In this document: one piece after another, positions 28,726-36,133 of the stretch
Numbering within the stretch: position 1 is the stretch's first letter
Layout: each line of letters starts with the position of its first letter
The notes under the pieces: generated by a model
Database searches by the model: none
What the model was told of the DNA's origin: nothing
Seen by the model: only the letters and a program-made list of their open reading frames with translations
Program-made: the position numbers and the translations under genes
IMG/VR virus record: IMGVR_UViG_3300010157_000108
Location: 1-42,996 of that record
Direction: 5' to 3' (one strand)
DNA: 42,996 nt
Source of the DNA: a virus

Positions 28726-29880
28726 TTACTTTCCTTCTTTAAGTTTGTATAATTCTGTAAAAATTTTACTGCTGTCTACTCCACGCCGTTGATCCATTGT
28801 TGCCAATTGTTCAAATGAATTTGTTAAATTCTTCTCAATTGGTTGCTCAATGTAATGCAACATATTCCGATAACTATCTTCAAGTAGGTACCCTGGATTT
28901 TCGTTGATCTTTGATTGTAATTTTAACTTTAACGAGTTTAACACATTTTCTGGTAAATGTCTAATATTTAGGTAATCAGGAGTGAGTAACGCACCAATGA
29001 CAAAACTATTATTATGGAATCCTAGACCTTTAAGGTAGTCTACATATCCAAATACCGAGTCATAATTTAAAAGAAACCATAGCATGTTGAAACTTATCTT
29101 ATGGTCAAGTTTTCTAATTGTGTTTAGATTGTCTAAAAAATCCTGCCACTTACCGCCGAATCGTATGTATTCAAATTCATCTTCTATGGTTTCTGCACTC
29201 ACTGTCCAATGAACATTTTTGAATTGGCATACTGCATCAAACACTCCTGTATCAACCTTGCTAAGATTTGTGTTTATCCTAAGATTAACGTCTGGGTTTA
29301 ATTCTCGAAGTAGTTTTAAATTTTCCTTCATCAACAAGGGTTCGCCACCGGCTAGGTATACATGTTTGAGATTCTTGGCGTGTTGATAAATGTAGTCTCT
29401 GAAATCCTGTTGCTGTTGTTCGGTTGGTTGTGATATTTTTTTACCCAATTCGTCTGCCCAACGACTACTAAACACAGGGCCACAATATACACAAGCAAGA
29501 TTACACAAATTGGTCCACCGAACATCAATGGTTTGTAGATTAAAATTATTGGGTCGATAAGTATCCAATGGGGTTTGTTTGAATTCTCGTATGTAGAAAA
29601 TTCTATCACTGATAATATCAAAACCTTCTTTACCATGTTCTAAATCGTAACAAGTATGACAGCCAGCAGCCGGCTGGTTATTGATTATATTAGTTTGTTT
29701 GGTAACATTGACAGGTCCTAACAGTATTTCTTCAATGGTGTTGTCTTTGATATTGCCTAGACCACCGGTTGTAAAATCACTGCGAATACAATTTTTTACT
29801 TTGCCATCAACGTTATACATCAACCCAGTCCATGGCATTGGGCAAAAATTCTTGTTGGTTAATATATCTTTGGGGGTCAT
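28726..29880 (-). CDS. twitch/SPASM-type radical SAM enzyme (rSAM 3)
   Basis: A 384-residue radical SAM protein with an N-terminal auxiliary-cluster module: FCPMPWTGL (C13), VKNC (C31), and C74-x2-C77 (AAGCHTC). The radical SAM core follows with C126-x3-C130-x2-C133 (CNLACVYC) and LAGGEPLLMKEN. The N-terminal twitch-like layout is shared with rSAM 4 and rSAM 5, so the three are one subfamily. Such enzymes often act on peptides, but substrate and product are unknown. It lies between an SDR gene (four-base overlap) and uvsX, so it is expressed with the recombination genes. Confidence 0.88.
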   Translation of the reverse strand: MTPKDILTNKNFCPMPWTGLMYNVDGKVKNCIRSDFTTGGLGNIKDNTIEEILLGPVNVTKQTNIINNQPAAGCHTCYDLEHGKEGFDIISDRIFYIREFKQTPLDTYRPNNFNLQTIDVRWTNLCNLACVYCGPVFSSRWADELGKKISQPTEQQQQDFRDYIYQHAKNLKHVYLAGGEPLLMKENLKLLRELNPDVNLRINTNLSKVDTGVFDAVCQFKNVHWTVSAETIEDEFEYIRFGGKWQDFLDNLNTIRKLDHKISFNMLWFLLNYDSVFGYVDYLKGLGFHNNSFVIGALLTPDYLNIRHLPENVLNSLKLKLQSKINENPGYLLEDSYRNMLHYIEQPIEKNLTNSFEQLATMDQRRGVDSSKIFTELYKLKEGK

Positions 29881-30416
29881 ACCGGTCCTAAAGAAATATC
29901 TGGAATTCTAAGATTGTTTTTTGCGGCCATATCTAATAGACCCAATAAGGTTTTAGCCCAGTTATCGACATCGGCGGCAGGTGGCACTGTTTTATCCAAG
30001 TTTGTGGCAATGTTACCAGGACGAACTACTACGATCTTTACTTTGAGTCGACGATGTCGTATTTGACGCACAGCTTCTTCTAATGTAACTTTTTGCAAAC
30101 GATAATGATCCATGTCTAGTCCAGTCAACGACGACACAGGTTCTTGAGTCATCATTGTGCTGATCACAATAATCTGTTTGCCGGTGCCCGACCAGCGTTG
30201 TGCCATTTCAAACAACAACTCGGTCTGTGCATATCCGGCTTGTGCGTTGTTAACAAAAACATCACACGGTTCAATTTGATCACAAATCTTAACGGTGTTG
30301 CGAATATTGTTGCCGTCACGTTGACTAAGACCTACAATTTCATAACCCATGAGTTGATATTCTTCAGCAAGAGCTTGACCTATGCCGGCGGTGTGACCAG
30401 TGATTGCTATTTTCAT
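29877..30416 (-). CDS. short-chain dehydrogenase/reductase
   Basis: A 179-residue oxidoreductase, short for the family (usually about 250). TGHTAGIG (6-13) is the NAD(P)-binding Gly motif, VNNAQ (55-59) the NNAG-like block, VISTMM the Ser strand, and Y105-RLQK109 the YxxxK catalytic pair. VVRPGNIATNL is the conserved PG motif. The C-terminal substrate loop is shortened. It could oxidise or reduce a sugar or the product of the flanking radical SAM enzymes, which overlap it by four bases on both sides. The basic RQIRHRRLKVK stretch after the active site is unusual. Confidence 0.85.
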   Translation of the reverse strand: MKIAITGHTAGIGQALAEEYQLMGYEIVGLSQRDGNNIRNTVKICDQIEPCDVFVNNAQAGYAQTELLFEMAQRWSGTGKQIIVISTMMTQEPVSSLTGLDMDHYRLQKVTLEEAVRQIRHRRLKVKIVVVRPGNIATNLDKTVPPAADVDNWAKTLLGLLDMAAKNNLRIPDISLGPV

Positions 30417-31288
30417 ACTATGCCTCTTAGTTGTTTTTGTTTTGCTATATATGCATCTCTAGCAGGAATGTCAGTATTATCAACACTCAACTCAACGGGC
30501 GTTTTTAAGTAAGCATAACTGTGATCAATGCTGTGCTCTAAGGCAAATTTTTGAATGTTGGGCAAGTCATCTACATTCAACACACTGACTGTTGTCCACA
30601 AATTCAATGTGACTGGCATTGTTTTATAGGTCATTAAATTACGATAAAAATCTTGCCAAGGTATAGGCCAGCGCACAAAGTCATGCACTGTGCCGATGCC
30701 GTCACAACTTACTGTGACTGTAACTTCGATGCCACTGCGGGCTATATCAACTAGTTCAGTTAATACTGTGCTACAATTTGTATTTAATCTGAGCGTTTTT
30801 AAATTAGGTGGCAAATTTTTCAACAGTCGTTTATAGTTTTTACTATAACTGGGCTCGCCGCCATTGATATCTAAATGCATAATTCGTTCTTGTGGCAATT
30901 GCCAGAATTGATCCGTATTATTGATAATTGGAAATACAGGTCCGGCTAAGCTGCCGATTCTACTGCTGAGATTTTGATTGCATGTTTGGCAAGCGGCATT
31001 GCACAGATTGTCCAACACACCACCTACTTGTAAATAATCTTTCTGTTCAGTTTGATGGTCTAACTCTGTTGCATACGCTCGTATGCTGTCAGGTTCAGTT
31101 TCTTCACAACGTATACATTCGTCAGGCCATTGTCCACTACTCATCAAATGTTTGGTATTGACCAGCCACTCACTGGATTCCATTGCTTCAAGCGTGGCAA
31201 ATTCTGGTGCGTTGACCATGTGTCCACAGCGACTAACTGTGCCGTTGCTGTTGAAACGAACAAAATGATCTAGTCTAGGACAATACAT
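30413..31288 (-). CDS. twitch/SPASM-type radical SAM enzyme (rSAM 4)
   Basis: A 291-residue radical SAM protein of the same layout as rSAM 3 and rSAM 5 but shorter at the C-terminus. N-terminal cysteines C3, C21, C58 and C61 (MYCPRL, SRCGHM, ECIRC) could form the auxiliary site, and C96-x3-C100-x2-C103 (CNAACQTC) is the catalytic cluster motif. LDINGGEPSYSKN is the SAM motif. The substrate is unknown. It overlaps the sulfotransferase-like gene by 14 bases and the SDR gene by four, so the module is tightly coupled. Confidence 0.87.
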   Translation of the reverse strand: MYCPRLDHFVRFNSNGTVSRCGHMVNAPEFATLEAMESSEWLVNTKHLMSSGQWPDECIRCEETEPDSIRAYATELDHQTEQKDYLQVGGVLDNLCNAACQTCNQNLSSRIGSLAGPVFPIINNTDQFWQLPQERIMHLDINGGEPSYSKNYKRLLKNLPPNLKTLRLNTNCSTVLTELVDIARSGIEVTVTVSCDGIGTVHDFVRWPIPWQDFYRNLMTYKTMPVTLNLWTTVSVLNVDDLPNIQKFALEHSIDHSYAYLKTPVELSVDNTDIPARDAYIAKQKQLRGIV

Positions 31289-31934
31289 AGGTTGGATTTA
31301 AAATCTGTTGTGCATACTCAATCACATACTCGTATGCTGTAGGATCAGCGGTTTTTATCCGTTGTAATAACTGTTGCCAAGTCAACGACTGTCCAATACA
31401 ATCAAATATCACTGCATCGATACGCTGATACATGTTGTTGTTTTTCACTGATGAGATTCGTTTTATTAGTTCTGTGTTAGCCGGAAGCACACCTTCGGGC
31501 TTTGAATCTCTTCCTGTGAGTTCTCCGATGGCCGCCATTGGCAACAAGTTCAACGTGGTATTGGGATTCAAATACCTTGCTAAATTTAATAACCACACAA
31601 ACTGTGAAGCATAATGGCGATTCAACGATATGTAATTCAATGCGAACCATTCTACTGTAACCGGATCAAGCGCAGGATTATCTCTCACGGTGTGTTGTAT
31701 AAATGTGTTGATTCCTGAAATTAATCGATCTTGAGGATTTCGTATGATTACATCAATTGTGTTGATTCGTCGAATCTGTTGATTGATACGTATTGGCCAG
31801 TTGTTCTTTTTTTGTGGCGTAAAGAAACTAGTATGTCCATTTTTAAAAATAACATAGACATACCGCTGTGAGGGTATGATTTCAATTACCTCACAGCGGT
31901 CTGGAAACAAAACGCGATCTAAATGCGATAGCAT
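31275..31934 (-). CDS. sulfotransferase-like protein
   Basis: A 219-residue protein. YVIFKNGHTSFF (around 28-39) resembles the sulfotransferase 5' PAPS-loop of the KxGSTS type, and IDVIIRNPQDRLISGINTFIQ, split here around residues 60-80, resembles the RDPxxRxxSxY 3' phosphate-binding motif. These enzymes transfer sulfate from PAPS to sugars or other acceptors. The rest (FALNYISLNRHYASQFVWLL) also fits the family. It is the first gene after gp32 and starts four bases after its stop, but a 12-base perfect hairpin lies in its first codons (31862-31900). Confidence 0.7.
   Translation of the reverse strand: MLSHLDRVLFPDRCEVIEIIPSQRYVYVIFKNGHTSFFTPQKKNNWPIRINQQIRRINTIDVIIRNPQDRLISGINTFIQHTVRDNPALDPVTVEWFALNYISLNRHYASQFVWLLNLARYLNPNTTLNLLPMAAIGELTGRDSKPEGVLPANTELIKRISSVKNNNMYQRIDAVIFDCIGQSLTWQQLLQRIKTADPTAYEYVIEYAQQILNPTYVLS
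31862..31900 (-). promoter_or_regulatory. strong hairpin just downstream of gp32
   Basis: A perfect 12-base inverted repeat, ACCGCTGTGAGG and its complement (31862-31873 and 31889-31900), with a 15-base loop, inside the start of the sulfotransferase-like gene. No U-run follows. It may protect the gp32 message from 3' decay or reduce translation of the downstream genes. Confidence 0.6.
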
Positions 31935-31937
31935 TTG

Positions 31938-32942
31938 TTACGCTTTTTGACGGGCCCTAATCATTGCCAAGATGTCTTGAGCTTTGTCTGAAGATGGCTT
32001 GGCCACTACTGGAGCACTGGCCACTGCTGGCTCATCATCAAAATCACTTGATGCCGCTGTTGCGGGTGCTGACTTGGCTTCAACTTCGTGAACATCACCG
32101 TGTCCATCAACAACGGCTGTTGCTGGCGCTGGTGTAGCACTGCCTGCTGGAGCATTAACACCAGCTGGACGGAAATACTGACCCCAACGTTCTGTGTCGT
32201 AACTCTGTCCATCAACACTTGCTTCAAACATTTCTTTGATTACCTTGAGTTCAACTTCACCGGGCTTCTTGGGCATAAATGTGCTCAAGTCAAACAGGCC
32301 ATGCTTTTCAATGGCTGCTTGTTCGGCTTCAGTGAGTGCTGTCTCTTTGCGAGCCCACTTTGATCCGTTGTAGTCAGCAAAGCCGCCTTTGCTACCTTTG
32401 CTGATGCGGAAGTCTAATCCACGCAGGTAGTCTGTTGGCAATTCTTCCAACTCAGGATCCATCAATGCACCCTTGATAGTGGTAAAGATTTGTGGACCAA
32501 TAATGAATCTACGGATTGGATTTTCTGGAGTCTTGTCGTCGCCTAGTGGATTCTCACGAACAAAGCCTTGGAAAATGTAACTGCGTTTTTTCCAATACTT
32601 ACGACCCATTTCTTCAAGGCTCTTGTCCTTGAACCAAGTGCGAACTTCTGTCAGCACAGGACAAGTTTCTTGCCACATTTCCACGCAAGGGACTTGCACA
32701 TATACTTGTTTGGATTCCATTTCACCTTTGACGCCATTGAATGGCAAACGAATCATTGCTCGTTCTTGCCAAAAGAATGTGTTCTTGGTGTTGCCGTCTG
32801 GGAGGAATCGGAGTGTTGCGCTTGCGCCTTCTTCCATGTTCCAGTGTGGATAAATTGCATTATCGCCACCGGTGGAGTTGCCGCCTTGTTTGTTACCTTC
32901 TGATTGTGCGAGTCTCGCACGGATGTCTGCTAATGATGCCAT
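31938..32942 (-). CDS. 32: single-stranded DNA-binding protein gp32
   Basis: A 334-residue protein that coats single-stranded DNA in replication, repair and recombination. MASLADIRARLAQSEGNKQG is the basic N-terminal cooperative-binding region. AIYPHWNMEEGASATLRFLP and NTFFWQERAMIRLPF begin the OB-fold core, and KYWKKRSYIFQGFV and IRRFIIGPQIF are typical blocks. Two cysteines (VPCVEMWQETCP) stand in the zinc subdomain position, but the full T4 zinc set is not obvious. The C-terminus is an Ala/Pro linker and acidic region (SSDFDDEPA) ending in a basic helix. First gene of the recombination operon, with its own promoter and an unusual repeat-bearing leader. Confidence 0.93.
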   Translation of the reverse strand: MASLADIRARLAQSEGNKQGGNSTGGDNAIYPHWNMEEGASATLRFLPDGNTKNTFFWQERAMIRLPFNGVKGEMESKQVYVQVPCVEMWQETCPVLTEVRTWFKDKSLEEMGRKYWKKRSYIFQGFVRENPLGDDKTPENPIRRFIIGPQIFTTIKGALMDPELEELPTDYLRGLDFRISKGSKGGFADYNGSKWARKETALTEAEQAAIEKHGLFDLSTFMPKKPGEVELKVIKEMFEASVDGQSYDTERWGQYFRPAGVNAPAGSATPAPATAVVDGHGDVHEVEAKSAPATAASSDFDDEPAVASAPVVAKPSSDKAQDILAMIRARQKA

Positions 32943-32947
32943 AGTTA

Positions 32948-33007
32948 GTTGCCTTTCAAAGTTTAGTTACTATGTTGCCTATCTAAAAATTTAGATTTGA
33001 GTTGCCT
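32948..33007 (-). promoter_or_regulatory. gp32 leader with three AGGCAAC repeats and a hairpin
   Basis: On the coding strand AGGCAAC occurs at 33001-33007, 32974-32980 and 32948-32954, spaced 27 and 26 bases, the last overlapping the AAAGG ribosome-binding site. Between the first two lies the hairpin ATCTAAA-AA-TTTAGAT (32981-32996). This looks like a translational operator for autoregulation by gp32. Confidence 0.6.
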
Positions 33008-33023
33008 GTGATGCTGAATAGAA

Positions 33024-33056
33024 AAAGCGCATACACATGTGTAGTATATACGCTTT
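33024..33056 (-). terminator. rho-independent terminator after the 1004-residue gene
   Basis: On the transcript, a 13-base stem AAAGCGUAUAUAC / GUGUAUGCGCUUU (two G-U pairs) with a seven-base loop, followed by U residues. It ends the late unit of the 33106-36120 gene. The 5' arm also holds the -10 box of the gp32 promoter. Confidence 0.85.
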
Positions 33057-33071
33057 ATTTCTCAGCGTCAA
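33043..33071 (-). promoter_or_regulatory. host-type gp32 promoter nested in a terminator
   Basis: TTGACG (33066-33071), 17-base spacer, TATACT (33043-33048). The -10 box lies within the 5' arm of the 33024-33056 terminator. RNA started here begins in the loop, lacks the full 5' arm and so escapes termination. Confidence 0.8.
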
Positions 33072-33074
33072 GTG

Positions 33075-33081
33075 TATTTAT
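33075..33081 (-). promoter_or_regulatory. possible late promoter box upstream of gp32
   Basis: The coding strand reads TCATAAATACAC between the inverted repeat GCGTCA...TGACGC. It would give a second, late start for gp32, but that RNA would have to pass the terminator at 33024-33056. Confidence 0.35.
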
Positions 33082-33105
33082 GACGCGGTTGTTCTAATTG
33101 CAGAA

Positions 33106-36100
33106 TTACTTCTTCATTCCGGAAAGTTCTTTGAGTCGGTCCAAAAAGCTAACATCCTTGGAGACTTCTTTCATTTTGCCGGCGTGTCCGTATTGTCCAG
33201 CCAAGGGCGAACGACTTTCTTCTGTGGCCGAGTCTGGGTGTGGACGGCCGTGAGCACGTTGATAGTAATCAAATTCAGCTTTACGATCCTTTTGCTCAAT
33301 GTCTTTGGCAGTCAATGGCTCTTGACCTTTGCGCTGGATGGCTGGAATTTCATAATCTCTAGGATTGGTAGGATCAATAGACTCTTCTGCTGGTGGTTGA
33401 GAATATCGAGGCGATCCAAGTTTAGCCGTATCGTACGGTCCTGTTGGTTTTGGATCAGGTTTCCAGTCTTGACCAAAATTACTTTTCATGTCAGACGTGT
33501 AATCTTTATAATTTATTACATCAAGTGGGGTCGGTTGTCCACGTGCTCCGCTAACAAATTCAGATGGAATATCGCCCTCTTCTACTTCTTTGGCATCAAC
33601 ATCAATGACATCACCAGATTTAGCGGCCAGGCCAGATTTTTGAGGTGCTGATGTTTTGGCAGGAACGCCGCCGCCGCCCCATTTTATTTTATCTGCTTCT
33701 GCATCTTGTTTCTGCCAAGTATTGTGTTTTTCTAATTCAGGGTTGGCCATTTTTTCAGTATCAGGGTTCATGATAGTAGTGCCTGGGTTGACCATAACAG
33801 CTTCATCGGTAGTTTTGTCATCACTACCCATTGCATTGCCAATTGCGTTGCCAAGTGATGCACCAATTCTTGCTCCGGCTGGACCTCCTACCAATGCTCC
33901 ACCAATGCCACCTAGTGCGGTACCTATTAGGCCTTCTTCCATGTCGGCATGATCGTATTCGGGTGCAGGACGTGGTTTAGCAGGAACACCAGCAATTTTC
34001 AGTATGCCCGACAGCGAGTCTTGATACTCGTCAGCATAGTCGCCTACGCTTTCACGTTCCATTCCGTAATCAGAATCTGGAATGCCAGGGCTGTTTCCGC
34101 CATAGCCGTCGATGCCCAAGTCTGCACCAAAACGATCTGCTACCCATTCGTACGGATCACCGTCACGAGCTTTCTTTGTGCCATATGGCATGTCATCAAA
34201 GTAGTAGTCATACAGGGCATTGTGCAGTTCGTCACTGACTTCGCCAGTTTCTTTGAAGTCTCGAACATCACGTTTGAATGTGTCAAGTATGTGTTGGAAT
34301 GTGCTGCCGGTGCTGTCGGTAAGAACGTTTTCAGTCAAGCCGGCGGTACGACGTAAACTATTCAAATCACTTTCGTCAATTTGACTTTGTAAAACACGAA
34401 TCTTGCGTAATAGTTGCTGTGCTTCTTGTGGACTATTGATCTTGACTGGATATGTTTTACCTTGGAATTCAAATTGTGGTTGTCCCGATCCTGCGGCTTT
34501 TAAATGTGCATCAGCAAATGCCAATGCTTCTTCTTTGGTTCCAAACAATTTTTGTGCCAACCAATTTAGACCCTTGTATGTTAAGAATCCGCCTAATGCG
34601 GCAGCGGCACCACCTAAAGCACCTGCGCCTAATGCTGGTGCAAACAAAGCAGATGCTCCTACAGCAGTAGTTGCCATTGTAGATCCAGCCATTGCACCAG
34701 CACCTGCTGCTGGCATCATTCCCATTGCAAATTTTGCAGAACCAGATTGCCCTTGTTTTCGCTTAAAGTCTCGCAACTTGTCACCAATGGCACTACCTGG
34801 AAACATGGCTTCGTCTGTTTGTTCAAGATCAGCCGGATTAGTGGCTTCGGGTGGATTCATTTCAGCAGTAGCATCAATTTGCAATTGATCCAATACCGCA
34901 CGAACTTCAGGAAAGTCACTGAGTTCTTGCAGTCGATCCATGATAACTTGACGTGCATCTGCATTGGCATCGCGGTCAGCCAGTTCGCCCAACTGGTCAA
35001 ATAACTCGTCATCGCCAACAAGGTCATACAGTTGTTCTGTGGCATTGGTAGCATCAGCGCCCACTGGCAAGTCCGTACTCAACAGTTCAATCAATTGGTC
35101 TTGTTTTTCTGGAGTATCTGGCAACGCCCAAGTTCCTTCTGCAAGTCGTTCGACCCAGGCTTCAAATATGTTGGCTTCTTTCATTTCAGTTCCTTGTTGT
35201 TGTATTTTGGCCAGCAGCGGTAGTGCTGACTCAATTCTTGTGTCAATGCTCTGCTTGACAAAAAGATTCTTTAAACTTTCAATCACTACATCCTGTTCTG
35301 AAATTTCAGCCGGGCTCCATGATTCAAAATATGTGGTGTATCCAGTGCGAGTACCAAGCCCTTTAAGGCTGCGTTGCAAGTTTGATTGGTATTCTTTAAC
35401 TTGTTCTACCAGTTGCTGTGTATCACCTTCAAAGATTTGTCCTTGATTGGCTCGGCGGAAACGACTTAGCACCGCCAGTTCTGTAACTATTTCACTGATG
35501 TGATTACCTCTGGCATCGTAAGGACGTCCGCCTTGGCGCACATGCTCCAACATGGCACGGCCAGCAGTTAAACTGGTAAATGGCAACTTGTAACGCTCGC
35601 TATCAGCTGTTTCAATAAACAAACTTTCGATGTAGCGGAAACGAGCATCACCTTCGGCAATGTTCTTTTTGTGGCGGATCATCAAGCGAGCTTCAGTTGG
35701 CGCACCATTCCAGCTGGTGGTTCGATTTCCAGTCCAACTTTCAAACAGGCCTTCTTTGATGGCAGCTTGCCCTTGCATACTGTAACGTAAACGATTCAAG
35801 TTTTTGATGCCAAACGTCATGAAGTTTCTAACGGCAAAGTTTTTCAACTGTTCCAAGAAAGCAAACCAGTCGTTTTTGTCGTCACCTTCCATGCTGCGGC
35901 CCACATTGTCCGAGCAATAAACTTCAAGATCATTGTCGTCGCCCAGCATGATTACCACTGTGCCATAGTCTTTGCCGCTTTGGGCACGGAAGTCAAAACT
36001 GTATATTTCAGTTTCTGCAGGGTCAGCGGCTGGTTTACCAGAACTGTCCAGCATTTCTGGGTCAAAATCTCTACTGACCAGTAGATCAAATAATTTTCGA

Positions 36101-36120
36101 GCGGGTGTAATATCTGCCAT
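33106..36120 (-). CDS. large conserved late protein with glycine-zipper segments
   Basis: A 1004-residue protein of unknown function. Residues 1-380 form a conserved folded region (SGKDYGTVVIMLGDDNDLEV, NRLRYSMQGQAAIKEGLFES, ESLFIETADSERYKLPFTSL). Residues 465-540 are hydrophobic and Gly/Ala-rich (ALGAGALGGAAAALGGFL) and could insert in a membrane. A Gly-zipper repeat (GTALGGIGGALVGGPAGARI) follows near residue 735. The rest is hydrophilic linker with several [LI]-x-E sites that a prohead protease could cut, and it ends FLDRLKELSGMKK. Probably a virion internal or ejection protein. A late box (36128-36133) ends seven bases before the ATG. Confidence 0.75.
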   Translation of the reverse strand: MADITPARKLFDLLVSRDFDPEMLDSSGKPAADPAETEIYSFDFRAQSGKDYGTVVIMLGDDNDLEVYCSDNVGRSMEGDDKNDWFAFLEQLKNFAVRNFMTFGIKNLNRLRYSMQGQAAIKEGLFESWTGNRTTSWNGAPTEARLMIRHKKNIAEGDARFRYIESLFIETADSERYKLPFTSLTAGRAMLEHVRQGGRPYDARGNHISEIVTELAVLSRFRRANQGQIFEGDTQQLVEQVKEYQSNLQRSLKGLGTRTGYTTYFESWSPAEISEQDVVIESLKNLFVKQSIDTRIESALPLLAKIQQQGTEMKEANIFEAWVERLAEGTWALPDTPEKQDQLIELLSTDLPVGADATNATEQLYDLVGDDELFDQLGELADRDANADARQVIMDRLQELSDFPEVRAVLDQLQIDATAEMNPPEATNPADLEQTDEAMFPGSAIGDKLRDFKRKQGQSGSAKFAMGMMPAAGAGAMAGSTMATTAVGASALFAPALGAGALGGAAAALGGFLTYKGLNWLAQKLFGTKEEALAFADAHLKAAGSGQPQFEFQGKTYPVKINSPQEAQQLLRKIRVLQSQIDESDLNSLRRTAGLTENVLTDSTGSTFQHILDTFKRDVRDFKETGEVSDELHNALYDYYFDDMPYGTKKARDGDPYEWVADRFGADLGIDGYGGNSPGIPDSDYGMERESVGDYADEYQDSLSGILKIAGVPAKPRPAPEYDHADMEEGLIGTALGGIGGALVGGPAGARIGASLGNAIGNAMGSDDKTTDEAVMVNPGTTIMNPDTEKMANPELEKHNTWQKQDAEADKIKWGGGGVPAKTSAPQKSGLAAKSGDVIDVDAKEVEEGDIPSEFVSGARGQPTPLDVINYKDYTSDMKSNFGQDWKPDPKPTGPYDTAKLGSPRYSQPPAEESIDPTNPRDYEIPAIQRKGQEPLTAKDIEQKDRKAEFDYYQRAHGRPHPDSATEESRSPLAGQYGHAGKMKEVSKDVSFLDRLKELSGMKK

Positions 36121-36127
36121 AGTAGTG

Positions 36128-36133
36128 TATTTA
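36128..36133 (-). promoter_or_regulatory. late promoter box, near-leaderless, before the 1004-residue gene
   Basis: The coding strand reads GCGCTAAATACACTACTATG. TAAATA overlaps the terminase stop codon and lies seven bases before the ATG, predicting a leader of about two bases. No ribosome-binding site. Confidence 0.55.

Noticed and set aside
33037-33651. Long plus-strand reading frame opposite the 1004-residue gene
   Set aside because: It runs antisense to a strongly coding gene, starts within the gp32 promoter region, and its protein is rich in Cys, Phe, Trp and Arg as expected from reverse-strand shadow translation.
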